A DNA stretch of 64,000 bases from Roseibium sp. TrichSKD4 (GCF_000148725.1 NZ_GL476314.1:119375-183374), one strand, 5' to 3'. Shown: positions 36,316 through 45,278, numbered from the stretch's first letter. The notes: generated by a model not told the origin, from the sequence alone. A program made the numbers and translations.

Positions 36316-36402
36316 GCTCAGCAATATGGTCCCCTCTGCTCCTAAAGAAAAGAGGGGCAGAGCGCGCAAATGGTACGTTCCTGACAGGAGATGTCAGGAG
36401 GA

Positions 36403-37305
36403 TTACAGCTTGAACTTAGTATCTCGATGATAGGCTAAATAATGCGGGTGCGGGCGGTGCTCAGGATTCGTAGGAACTTTTGCTTTGAGGTTTTTGTTTA
36501 GGAGATGAGAAACATCGTAATTCAAGTGCCTCGAAATGAGTATGTCGTAATGGTCCGACAAAGAGAGCAGTCCGCGATCAAACATCCAATGGACGGTGCC
36601 TGACAGTGCTATTCCATTTTGAACCGAGTCGTTTCCGCCATCTTCTACAGGCTTTATGTGGCACGCCTCTACTTCCGGGCGGCCTTTACCATTGATAAGT
36701 CTCAGACCCGTGAACGCACAAGTTCGATCGTATAGTTTCCGAATTTGCTGTCGGAACTTTTTATCCCGAAATGGGCGATTTAGTATTTGGGCTATTATTG
36801 GCCGTTCTCCGGGGGCGTCGAACAGCGGAGCTTGAGCGTTGTCTGAAGCGTACAGCACGGTATCCATGTATTGCGGAGGATCTACCCTATCCGGCCAGTC
36901 TTCATCGTCCGACAACCCTGCCTCTATGATTTTAACAAATGTTGCTCTATCAATTACACGAACGGATTGGACACGATACCCTGGATTTATCTCACCTTTT
37001 TCGTTGATGAAGCCAGGTTCAAAACCACCATTTTGTGCGCAGCTAACGGGCTGATCAAAGTTCAAATAGTTTTCAATGTCTGCGTAGTAAAAACCATGTC
37101 TCACGGAATCTGAGCGGATTCCTTTTAGATATCCAAGGCCGATGTAATAACGGCCTTTTCTTCCAGTTACAGGGCCATCGTAGATTATCCAATCATTAAC
37201 AGCTTTCTCTAGTCTGCTTAAGTAACTCTTTGGAAAATGGTATCGTATTGCTGGGTCGTCATCATAAATGCTGTCGGGTTTGTGATATAGTATCGCGTTT
37301 GGTAT
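36403..37305 (-). CDS. HNH endonuclease family protein without a normal start codon
   Basis: The 3' part (from GTG 37104) holds an HNH_2-type nuclease: CAFTGLRLINGKGRPEVEACHIKPVEDGGND..NGIALSGTVHWMFDRG, with the His-Asn-His metal site. The frame is open upstream to 37392 and encodes a conserved-looking N terminus (SIYDDDPAIRYHFPKSYLSRLEKAVNDWIIYDG), so the real protein is about 300 residues. Yet no ATG, GTG or TTG exists there; the expected start before PNAILYHKPD is ATA at 37305-37303. It could be a rare ATA start, a lost start or a sequencing error. DNA is AT-richer than neighbours, suggesting acquisition. Such nucleases may act in restriction; target unknown. Confidence 0.75.
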   Translation of the reverse strand: MPNAILYHKPDSIYDDDPAIRYHFPKSYLSRLEKAVNDWIIYDGPVTGRKGRYYIGLGYLKGIRSDSVRHGFYYADIENYLNFDQPVSCAQNGGFEPGFINEKGEINPGYRVQSVRVIDRATFVKIIEAGLSDDEDWPDRVDPPQYMDTVLYASDNAQAPLFDAPGERPIIAQILNRPFRDKKFRQQIRKLYDRTCAFTGLRLINGKGRPEVEACHIKPVEDGGNDSVQNGIALSGTVHWMFDRGLLSLSDHYDILISRHLNYDVSHLLNKNLKAKVPTNPEHRPHPHYLAYHRDTKFKL

Positions 37306-37483
37306 GTTTTTTCGTCGATGTGATAAAGGTTTATTCGGAAATACGTTAGTGTGGCCGTTCTTTTGTCTGACCTTCAGTCGCTCATTAGGTTCTTAGGATT
37401 AGCATAAATAAATTTATACTCTTACAACATTGATGGCTAGTTGCTGGAGGCCAAAATTTAAGTGAGCTTCTGGCTAGTCTCAC

Positions 37484-38203
37484 CTATCCCACCTTCTTTG
37501 TCCGTTCTTGCACTGACGCTTCGGTGGCTGCGGCGTTGAAGGTGTGTGCGGCGAGGGCGCAGTTGCCGCCGTCTTGTCGGGCTTGGGTGAGAGCTTTGGC
37601 GGCCTGTTCCATCAGGGTTTCGGCTGACTGACCATCTGACGGCGAACTTGCCCAGCCGATGCTCGTACTGATGCCAACCAGTGCGTCGGTTTGGGTGGTT
37701 TTCGACAGGGTCTTGCGCAATAGTTCGGCGCAGAGCGGTGTTATTGAACTGCTCGATCCGCCGTCTCGAAGCAGGACCGCAAACTCATATAGGCCGGTGT
37801 GCCCGACGACTGTGCCGCGTGGTAGGGTTTCGATCAATTTGTCGGCGACAAAGGCGATCTGTTCGGTGGGCGGATTTGGGGCAATCGGCTCATAAAGGTG
37901 GTGCGTGAAATCAATTCCCATGACCATCAGGGTGCAGGGCGAGCGGTCAGCATTTTGAACCAGCGGGGCGATCAGGTCGATAAACTCCGCGCGCGATGTG
38001 GGTTGAGCCAGCGTTTCGCGGAGACCAACCACCACATCCAGATTGTCAGGATCAGTCAGCGCCTTGTTCATTTGGGGGGCGCCGCCGCCATGGAGGAAGC
38101 CGGAGGCGTAGGATGACGCAAAGGCCGCGGTTGAGCGTTGTGGACGCATTTCCTTGCGATCTGTATTCGATTTCAACGCTGTTGGTCCAACTGGCTTCGT
38201 CAT
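37484..38203 (-). CDS. Degenerate GGDEF-domain protein
   Basis: A 239-residue cytoplasmic protein with the fold marks of a diguanylate cyclase domain (about 75-215): SRAEFIDLIAPLVQ, CTLMVMGIDFTHH, ADKLIETLPRGTVVGHTGLYEFAVLL, and STSIGWASSPSDGQSAETLMEQAAKALTQARQDGGN. The signature GGDEF is replaced by TGLYEF-type sequence, so it should be unable to make c-di-GMP; it may sense GTP or c-di-GMP or act by protein contact. N-terminal about 60 residues are disordered. It lies downstream of a chemoreceptor gene on the same strand but past a terminator. Confidence 0.7.
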   Translation of the reverse strand: MTKPVGPTALKSNTDRKEMRPQRSTAAFASSYASGFLHGGGAPQMNKALTDPDNLDVVVGLRETLAQPTSRAEFIDLIAPLVQNADRSPCTLMVMGIDFTHHLYEPIAPNPPTEQIAFVADKLIETLPRGTVVGHTGLYEFAVLLRDGGSSSSITPLCAELLRKTLSKTTQTDALVGISTSIGWASSPSDGQSAETLMEQAAKALTQARQDGGNCALAAHTFNAAATEASVQERTKKVG

Positions 38204-38383
38204 GGTCTGTCGCCCTTGTCACTTTGAGTATCGGCCAAATCCGATCTGTAGTGTTTGATTGAATAATGCACGTTTAAATTGAATTTTGAGTTAGGTTTGA
38301 CGTAAATTCCGGCCTTCTTTTGAGTTAAGTTACCGTTGCGTAAATCAATTGGTTTGAATGGTCTGAATGTCCTCGCTAATGGC

Positions 38384-38415
38384 AAAAAGAGGCCCCGATG
38401 AGTGTCATCGAGGCC
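38384..38415 (-). terminator. Rho-independent terminator of the chemoreceptor gene
   Basis: Read on the minus strand: GGCCTCGATGA / TCATCGGGGCC stem with a CAC loop, followed by TCTTTTTG. It lies 41 bp past the stop at 38456. Confidence 0.88.
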
Positions 38416-38455
38416 AGGGCAGAGTGGACAGTGGAGTTTGGAGGAGAACGCGGTG

Positions 38456-40517
38456 TCAGGCAGCGCGAACGCTGGAGACAAACTGGGTCACTTGTTCGCG
38501 GAGTTCCGTTGCCTTCTGATTGAGGCCATCCGCCGCCTGATTGAGCTCGCCGCTTGAGATGCCGGTTTGTTCGACGGCTTCACTGATGTCGCTCAGCCCT
38601 TGCGCGATTTCGCTGCCGATGTTAGAAGAGGTGCCGCTGCTGTCAGCGATCGACTGGGTTGCCATCTGCTGCTGGGCGCGGCTTCGGCGGTTTGGATGTG
38701 CTGTGCGAATTCCATGATCATGGAGGAAATCTGCTGAACAGCATCCACGGAGGATTTGAAGCAGTCTGGATTTCCTCAATTTGGGTCTTGATCTCATCCG
38801 TCGCCTTGGAGGTTTGCTCAGCCAGTTGTTTCACCTCTGCAGCGACCACTGCGAACCCTTTGCCAGATTCACCTGCACGGGCGGTTTCAATCGTTGCGTT
38901 GAGGGCGAGCAGGTTTGTCTGTTCGGCAATATCCTGAATGAGATTGGTGACATCTGCAACTTTGGAGACCATGTCCCCAAGTTCTTCCACAGAGCTGGAT
39001 GTGTTTTCCGCTTCCTTGGAGGTTTTCTCCGTCATTGAGGAGGTCATCTCGATCTGGGCGGCCATTTCGCGTGCGCCGGTGGAGAGCTGCTCAACGGCAG
39101 TGGTTACTGTGTGAGACTGGCCATTGGAATTTTTAAATGAAGCTGTGATCTTTTTCATTTCTGTGTCGGTCAACTCGGCGACCTGATGCATGCCGTCGGC
39201 GTTCGTTGCCATGTTGCTGGCAGCTGCGAACACGTTGTCGACTATGGCTCCGACCGTTTGTTCGAAGTCTCCGGCGAGGCGGTCCAATTCCTCCTTACGG
39301 CGTTGTGCTTGTCGCTTCTCTTCTTCGCGTTGGTGCTCTTCAAGTTCGTGTGCGCGGTTCAGGCCTTTCTTGAAGACGTCCAAAGCCGTGGCCATCTTGC
39401 CAATTTCGTCATTGCGGCCCGCGTAGGGGGTGTTTGACGAGAGGTCCCCATTGGACACATTCAACATAGCCTTGGCCAAAGAGTTGACCGGGTTGAGCAC
39501 GCGAGAGAACAGGACATAGCCCACACAGGCACAACAGGCGACAATTGAAACGAGAACCATTCCGAACACTGCAGACATTAAAGTCCGCATGCCCAAAAGG
39601 GTTGATAGCAAACTGTCTCTGGCAGTGTTTTTCTCTGTAACAATTTGGCTTTTGAGGGTTGCAAGAGCCTCATAGGATGGTGTGTCGTCCACCCGAACTT
39701 GTTGGTCGATTTCCCTGACAGTTGCCCCGGTACTTGCCAAGTGATCAATCTTGTCAAAGCTGGCTTCATAAGCTGTGATCATTTGCTCAAGGCTCTTGAT
39801 CGCTTGCGCTTCCTCTTTGGTGGAGATCAAAGGCTTGTATTTGTTGATGTGAGCGCGGCCTTCCTCCACGCTTTCAGCAAAGCCGACCTTGTTGAACTCG
39901 CTCCGCAAAATCAGGTAGTCTTTGAAATGCTGGATCATTCCGCCATAGCCGAGCGCATCTTGAAGTGCGATTATGCTAACTGCCTTGATCGAAGTGTTTT
40001 TGACGAGGTAGCGGTTTTGAGTTTCTTGCGCTAAAATTTTGATCGCCTCAATTGCGGTATCATCGTCCACATAAAAGAAACGGGACACCACTTGAGGTGA
40101 CGCTCCTGTGGCAAGCATTTTGATGTTTTGAGTCAGTGCAGCATCATATTCATCGAGCATCAAGTGAATATCGGAAAGTGCCTTCAGCTCCGCTTCACTT
40201 GGGCTTACTTGCGCATAGACCTCCAGCGCCATACGGGAGGCGCCGATGGCATTGCGAACCTTGCTGACCAATCTGGCATCGCGGCGCAGAACGTAATTCT
40301 TGTAGTTGTGTATCATCCCTCCGTATCCGAGCTCTGTGGTTAGAAAACCAAGAGCTTGAGCACGTGGGCTGCTTTTGTCGGCAAAGACACGCCATTGCGT
40401 ATCCACTTCCGCTCGTTTGTAAACGCCAACGACGAGAAGTCCCATGATAAGCAGGCCAAACAGAACCATGGTGCTGATCAGGCCGATGCCAATGGTGCGT
40501 AGTGACATGCGAAGCAA
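38456..40517 (-). pseudogene. Membrane chemoreceptor (MCP), reading frame broken near C terminus
   Basis: A methyl-accepting protein: TM1 (about 9-31, [23 protein letters not shown]), a large periplasmic helical sensor with an internal repeat ([15 protein letters not shown] near 64; [16 protein letters not shown] near 193), TM2 ([16 protein letters not shown]), HAMP and signalling domain with tip [27 protein letters not shown]. The main frame stops at 38718; the end ([13 protein letters not shown].. to ..FVSSVRAA) continues in another frame to 38456. Adding one A near 38755 and one G near 38676 restores the reading, so this is probably two sequencing errors rather than a dead gene. A CtrA-type box lies upstream. 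Confidence 0.85.
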
Positions 40518-40564
40518 CCCTGAAGAAGAGAAATATCTGATGGCCTATAAGTATTCTAAACGTA

Positions 40565-40579
40565 TTAATGCAGATTTAA
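40565..40579. promoter_or_regulatory. CtrA-type box upstream of the chemoreceptor gene
   Basis: TTAATGCAGATTTAA matches TTAA-N7-TTAA and lies 48-62 bp before the receptor's ATG (40517). CtrA controls chemotaxis and flagellar genes in many alphaproteobacteria, so the context fits. The divergent kinase-like gene starts at 40670 and could be affected too. Confidence 0.5.
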
Positions 40580-40669
40580 GCAATAAATATATAAATTGTT
40601 ACATGAATATATTGTATTGATAAAATACTTCATCTAGGTTATTCTGATTTTATCTTGCTGTGAGGGTCC

Positions 40670-41545
40670 GTGTTAGAAGAATGGTCTGAAATTCCGGCGA
40701 GTGTGGCTCAAGCATTCGCAAGCCGTTTTGAACTTAGTCAGTGGGTGGGAGAGGTTGAGCACTGCAACAGGTTGAACAGTTTAAGCAATTCTGTTTTTGA
40801 GCTTGTCAGCAGCAAGGGGAAATATGTTTTGCGTTTGCCGAGTTCCTATGCCCAAACGCTGGTCGACCGACATGCTGAATTGACCAATCTAACCGCTGCC
40901 GCGTCTGACGGCTTAACGGTTCAGCCGCTTTACTTTGAGCCTGAAACCGGCGTCATGCTGTCTCCGTTTGTCGAGGTCTCTGGCCAAACACCTGAGCCGA
41001 AGCAGCTGGGAGCCGTTCTGGCCCGACTTCACTCTCTTCAGAGTGGATTTGAGATTAATCGGGATTTGGCAGGCTGGGTTTATCGACTTCTGGAAGCCGA
41101 AAAACTCTCGCGGTTGCAGCGAAACCGGGTTGCAGCAACGTTCGAGAGTTTAAAAGGTGCAGAGCATTGGCGGGAAAGCCGGATTGTTCCGTGCCATTGG
41201 GATGTGACCGCAGACAATTGTCTCGTAACTGAAAATGGTGTGTTGCTAATCGACTGGGAGTATTCTGCCAAAGGTCCGCGGGCCTGGGACTTGGCATATG
41301 CGAGTTTGGAGTTGGGGTACTCGGCAGAGCAGGAAGCTGAGTTTATTGCGGCGTATGCTGTAGGGTCCGAGAAGCAATCAAATATTTCTGACGAGGTGGC
41401 GGAGATGAAAGTGTCGTGTGATCTCGTGTCGGCCCTTTGGGCGTTTGGGCAACAAACAGATCCAGCTCTCAATCAAGATCTGAAAGAGTTTGGACAGACC
41501 CGGCTTGAGCGGGCAGAGCGGCATTTGGATGCTCTCAATCTGTGA
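40670..41545 (+). CDS. Choline/thiamine/aminoglycoside kinase-like phosphotransferase
   Basis: A 291-residue protein of the APH/choline-kinase fold. N lobe NSVFELVSSKGKYVLRLPS with the ATP Lys, hinge SPFVEVSGQT, Brenner motif CHWDVTADNCLV (H-x-D-x5-N, here HWDVTADN) and the metal Asp in LLIDWEYSAKGPRAWDLAYAS. This pairing with 'DWEY..GPRAWDLA' resembles choline or thiamine kinases (LicA/YcfN-like). Substrate is not determinable. GTG start at 40670 preceded by GAGGG. It ends 10 bp inside the convergent DUF1624 gene's end (41535). Confidence 0.85.
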   Translation: MLEEWSEIPASVAQAFASRFELSQWVGEVEHCNRLNSLSNSVFELVSSKGKYVLRLPSSYAQTLVDRHAELTNLTAAASDGLTVQPLYFEPETGVMLSPFVEVSGQTPEPKQLGAVLARLHSLQSGFEINRDLAGWVYRLLEAEKLSRLQRNRVAATFESLKGAEHWRESRIVPCHWDVTADNCLVTENGVLLIDWEYSAKGPRAWDLAYASLELGYSAEQEAEFIAAYAVGSEKQSNISDEVAEMKVSCDLVSALWAFGQQTDPALNQDLKEFGQTRLERAERHLDALNL

Positions 41546-42470
41546 CCAACTTGGTCGCACATTGAGCATATCGGTCATTCATCTTTTGGCGCAGTTCGCT
41601 GTTGTCTGGAGCGGCGACCAAAGGGTCCCAAAGTTGATCGTCAATGAGTGCGTCCACGGTGCAGCGGCATATATTTGTGCAAGGTTGGTTTGCTCCTTCG
41701 GTAACAGAGCAAACTGCAGCACAGCTTTCGACAAAACGGGACTTTGCAGGATCTGGCAGCAATCCCACATTGGCAGGTATCCAGAGAAGTCCGAACAAGA
41801 GCGGTTGGTGAAGGATGTAAATCGCCAGGGAGTGGCGCCCGAGCCATTGAAGGTATGGTCTGGTCCGGACGTTTTGGAGGCGGTTCTGAATTTTCGGATA
41901 GAGCGGGCTTTGAACGAACGCCAACCCTGCAAGCACAAAGCCTGCCCACGGGGCGAGCGGCACATAGTCCACGCTGCCAAAGTCAGGTCGCCCAAGTCCG
42001 GTCCAGAGCCAGAGCTGCCCATCAAAATACGGAAAGCTTCCCCAAGTCGGCAATGTTCCAATGCCAACGGCGGCAAGAAGCGTTAGACGCCAGTCTGCCC
42101 CCAGAAATGGCAATGCCAACAGGCCGGATAAAAACAGGCAATGTAGAATTCCAAATCGAACAAACGTGCTGGAGAATACGAAATAGGTCGCGGTGCTGAC
42201 CCCAACCGCTGCGATCAGGAGCAATATTTTGGAGCGCAATAGCGGGCGCCACCGGATCGTGTCGCCATGTGCCAGCGAAAGCGTTACGCCTGAAAGAAAC
42301 AGAAATGATCCGGCAATTGCCGCTGCAAAGGCGCGCCAGCCCCTGCCGTTTGCCACAGGCCAGTCGACCAGATGAAACCAGGTCAAGTCCCAAGAGAAAT
42401 GATAGACCGCCATGGCAACAACAGCGAGGCCGCGCAATTGATCAAGTGCGCCGAGCCTTGCGTTTGCCAT
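41535..42470 (-). CDS. DUF1624 / heparan-alpha-glucosaminide acetyltransferase-like membrane protein
   Basis: About 311 residues from ATG 42470. LGALDQLRGLAVVAMAVYHFSWDLTWF at the N terminus and about eight membrane helices match the DUF1624/HGSNAT group of membrane acyltransferase-like proteins (acetyl group passed across the membrane). LGRHSLAIYILHQPLLFGLL is the last helix. After it comes a soluble tail of about 70 residues with a cysteine cluster (ESCAAVC, QPCTNICRC, QCATK: six Cys in all). The tail is not part of the enzyme domain; it may bind metal or be disulfide-bonded. Substrate unknown. Confidence 0.85.
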   Translation of the reverse strand: MANARLGALDQLRGLAVVAMAVYHFSWDLTWFHLVDWPVANGRGWRAFAAAIAGSFLFLSGVTLSLAHGDTIRWRPLLRSKILLLIAAVGVSTATYFVFSSTFVRFGILHCLFLSGLLALPFLGADWRLTLLAAVGIGTLPTWGSFPYFDGQLWLWTGLGRPDFGSVDYVPLAPWAGFVLAGLAFVQSPLYPKIQNRLQNVRTRPYLQWLGRHSLAIYILHQPLLFGLLWIPANVGLLPDPAKSRFVESCAAVCSVTEGANQPCTNICRCTVDALIDDQLWDPLVAAPDNSELRQKMNDRYAQCATKLVTD

Positions 42471-42763
42471 CGTGTATCCAGAAGTTTCTTGAAATTTCGG
42501 GCGTTTAACCCGCAAAAGCCATGATAAACACTGATAATAAACCGGCAGCGATTAATGCGCCGAAAACCAAAGGCCAAGGGGACGGACGTGCTGCCGTCAA
42601 GCTGTCGTGATTTGAGTCATTGTGTACCATACTTCGAAAGCCCCCGTACTAATGACAGTGCGGTGAGCCTGTCTGAAAAATCGGGGCAGGAAAAGCAGGT
42701 AAATGGAATATTAACAGGCTTTTCCAGAGGAAGTTTTGTTACAAAATAAAAACCTATAGTTGT

Positions 42764-43174
42764 TCACAGGTCCAGTGCACCCAAACCTGCTTCAAGGTAG
42801 TCCGCCAACAAGGCCATTCCGAGAAGATAGGTTGATGTCGCGCCAACGGCTCGTTCTTTTGCTTGATCAACCGTTTGGCTGAAGTCTGACGCTTCGGTAT
42901 CACCACGCCCGGTCCAGGCGATTGCTACCAACTCCGCAGCTTCATCGACATTGAGATCGTTAATCAGCTCCCGGAGTTCTTCCTTGGAGAGGTTTTCGCT
43001 TTCCTCTTCCGCCAAGCCATCGTGATGATGCGTGTCGCTCAGAGTATCAGCGTCAAACTCTATCTCGTGGTCACTGCCGTCCTGAAAGGTGTCATCAAGT
43101 GTTTCAGTTGCTGCACGAGCTTTTTGTATCAAAAGACGGACTGTTTCGGCAGATAGAGTGAGATCGACGGCCAT
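42764..43174 (-). CDS. DUF3775-family protein
   Basis: 136 residues from ATG 43174, which has GGAGG 5 bp upstream; an upstream in-frame extension to 43390 is not needed, and ATG 43186 is an alternative. LTLSAETVRLLIQKARAA, an acidic His-rich middle (DTHHHDGLAEEE), then LRELINDLNVDEAAELVAIAWTGRGD match DUF3775, a small cytoplasmic family of unknown function widespread in Rhizobiales. Gene stands alone. Confidence 0.82.
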   Translation of the reverse strand: MAVDLTLSAETVRLLIQKARAATETLDDTFQDGSDHEIEFDADTLSDTHHHDGLAEEESENLSKEELRELINDLNVDEAAELVAIAWTGRGDTEASDFSQTVDQAKERAVGATSTYLLGMALLADYLEAGLGALDL

Positions 43175-43304
43175 GAATGCCTCCATGATTACGCTGGCAT
43201 GATTGTCCCAAAAGCAGGGCATGCACTCAAAACTGGTTGGTTCGCCGGACGCTATCACGGTCAATGTGCTGAAATCATGAGGTGAATTACGGATAGAGAC
43301 GGTT

Positions 43305-43508
43305 TTATGAGGCGCCTTTTGGGTCCTCGCTGGCAATTTCAGGTGCCAAAGAGGGCTGGACCGCATTTGCAGGTGCCAGAACCGCCGCAATCATGATGGT
43401 CGCTGCCAATCCAAGGCCGAGGCAAATGGATATGATGAGTGCGCGAGCGCTTTCTGTTTTCTGTGGCTTGGTCCTGGCAAGACCTTCGGATGAAGGGACC
43501 TTGGTCAT
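43305..43508 (-). CDS. Small single-helix membrane protein
   Basis: 67 residues: a basic N-terminal third (KVPSSEGLARTKPQKTESAR), one hydrophobic helix (ALIISICLGLGLAATIMIAAVLA) and a short tail. It overlaps the next upstream gene by 4 bp (ATGA). I do not recognise it. Together the two small membrane proteins form a mini-operon; the coupling supports both being real. Confidence 0.6.
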   Translation of the reverse strand: MTKVPSSEGLARTKPQKTESARALIISICLGLGLAATIMIAAVLAPANAVQPSLAPEIASEDPKGAS

Positions 43509-43759
43509 GCTGCACCTCTCAGTGGCTGAGCAAAGGGCTTGGCGAGCGTACGCAAGTCCTCAGTCAATTGTTGAGCAAGGCCGAGTGTATAAATCAGCAT
43601 CATCAGGAAGCCGCTGCATAAGCCCGCGAGCAGAATGCGTTGAGACACCGGCAGGTCAAAAGCTGCTGTCAGCGTTGCAATTAACAGGGCGGCGCTCACG
43701 AGACGCAGCAAAGTTCCGGTCCGAAATCCAGTGCGGGGTCGCTTTGAGGTGTTTTTCAT
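43505..43759 (-). CDS. Small two-helix membrane protein
   Basis: 84 residues: basic Thr/Arg/Lys N terminus, helix one (LLRLVSAALLIATLTAAF), helix two (ILLAGLCSGFLMMLIYTLGLA) and an amphipathic C-terminal end. Start ATG 43759. First gene of the two-gene unit. No family recognised. Confidence 0.6.
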   Translation of the reverse strand: MKNTSKRPRTGFRTGTLLRLVSAALLIATLTAAFDLPVSQRILLAGLCSGFLMMLIYTLGLAQQLTEDLRTLAKPFAQPLRGAA

Positions 43760-44043
43760 TTCTATGCTCCGTCACTTGTCTGAATGTGAAAGTGACGAGA
43801 AATTCGGTCGATCTACTGACGGGAAATAGGCTGTTTACGTGTCATTTGGTGGCAAGAATGGGGCATCCATTTCGCCCAATCTATGTAAAACTCAAGAGTA
43901 ATCTGGCTTTTTTAACAAAGTGAATTCTGACCTTTGTAATATATCAAGTTACCGTCAAAAGTTTGAGGGCTTCATAATATGTTTCCTTTTTGGAGACAGT
44001 CTACTTGGGTGCATATTTCTCCATCATCTTGACCGAGCCACAG

Positions 44044-45192
44044 ATGAAATCCAACGCCGCTAAACTTCGGACCCGGCCAAAACTAAAAATGAAAAAGCCT
44101 GCACAATCAGTAGGCGCAGACAAAGCTATTGAAGAGAATGCGGTTGAAAGTAAGTGGCCGGCACTTTCTCTTTCGGGGCTGCAGTTCTTTGTTTTCGACA
44201 ATGCAAAAAAGCATCTTCTCTGGTTTGAGAGCGGAAGCCAAAGCTTCAATAGCAAGGTCACCGGATTGCAGCAGGCACCGTTGGTCGACGCCTTGCGTCT
44301 CCTTATTGCAGAAGATCGCAAAGCGATTTTGCGGGTGGTCCAATCTGCGTTTCACGATGGCAAGGCTGGTCCTGTAGAAGTCGGTGGAGGCCCTGATCAC
44401 CGCCTACCTGGTGTGTCGTTGATCGCCTACCGATACATCACTGAAGACGGGCATCAATTCGCTGTCGGCTTCCCGTCTCTTGAAGATGGCGATGAAGACG
44501 GAGGGAAGATCGTCCTGGGGCTGGCGCCGATCCTCCAGCACTTTGTTCGAAATTCCAGTCGCATGGTGCTTTTGGTCGACAATTTTGGATATGTACGGTT
44601 CGCTAGCGACGGCTTTTTGTCTGGCTTTCAGATTTCTGATCCCAAAATGATTATTGGGCGGAATATAGCTCACATCCTGCCTCGGGTTGGCCGGACCATA
44701 GTGTCTTTGAGCCTTGCCGCCTTGACACGGCGTGCCAATGCATCGGGAAAGGGCAAGTTCCTCCTGGCGAATGGCGATAGTCTGGAGCTTGCATTTGACG
44801 CGATGTATTTCCGCCTAGGTGGCAGTGTTGGCGGCGTTTTGTTTTCTGCAGGCCGTGTTGCCGGAGAGGTCGACTACACGGGTGTCTTCAACCATTGCAG
44901 TGCCCCGATGATGGTTGTTGACGGTAAAACCCGAATGATCCTGTCCGCCAATCGTGCAGCAATGAAGGCGTATCACTTGACTGCGGAGACCATTGACTCT
45001 CAAACGATTACGGAACGATTGCTTCATGCTCGCAGTTTCGCAGCGCTTCTGGATGCTGCTCGCAAGAAGAATGAAGTTCCGCAGTCAGTGGTCGTGAACG
45101 GCTATGATGGAAAATCAAAGAAAAAGCGATTGAAAGCTGTTTTGCTCGACGACAGTGACCAACCGAAGCTGTTGATCGAAGCTCGATCTTGA
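44044..45192 (+). CDS. PAS-domain protein without an output domain
   Basis: About 382 residues from ATG 44044 (a TTG at 43990 would add 18). A basic Lys-rich start (KLRTRPKLKMKKP) precedes three PAS-like units: LSGLQFFVFDNAKKHLLWFE (about 40-150), LQHFVRNSSRMVLLVDNFGYVRFASDGF with IGRNIAHILPRVGR (about 165-280) and VFNHCSAPMMVVDGKTRMILSANRAAMKAYHL (about 290-370). No kinase, GGDEF, EAL, MCP or DNA-binding domain follows, so it must signal through partners. Cytoplasmic. It ends before a hairpin and the IS element. Confidence 0.7.
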   Translation: MKSNAAKLRTRPKLKMKKPAQSVGADKAIEENAVESKWPALSLSGLQFFVFDNAKKHLLWFESGSQSFNSKVTGLQQAPLVDALRLLIAEDRKAILRVVQSAFHDGKAGPVEVGGGPDHRLPGVSLIAYRYITEDGHQFAVGFPSLEDGDEDGGKIVLGLAPILQHFVRNSSRMVLLVDNFGYVRFASDGFLSGFQISDPKMIIGRNIAHILPRVGRTIVSLSLAALTRRANASGKGKFLLANGDSLELAFDAMYFRLGGSVGGVLFSAGRVAGEVDYTGVFNHCSAPMMVVDGKTRMILSANRAAMKAYHLTAETIDSQTITERLLHARSFAALLDAARKKNEVPQSVVVNGYDGKSKKKRLKAVLLDDSDQPKLLIEARS

Positions 45193-45220
45193 GCTGACCC
45201 CATTCAAATTTTAAACGCAA

Positions 45221-45253
45221 ACACCCTGCCGGGGGTGCCTTCCCGACAGGGTG
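45221..45253. terminator. Hairpin after the PAS gene
   Basis: CACCCTGCCGGG / CCCGACAGGGTG stem with an 8-base loop and one mismatch, 28 bp past the PAS-gene stop and 20 bp before the IS left end. There is no strong T run, so termination may be incomplete. Confidence 0.55.
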
Positions 45254-45278
45254 CGATTACTGCGCGGCTGCTGACTTA

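Noticed and set aside
36350-36380. LexA-type box before uvrB (GAAC-N7 pattern)
   Set aside because: Only the first half, GAAC, is present; the second half does not match GAAC/GTTC, so no SOS box is claimed.
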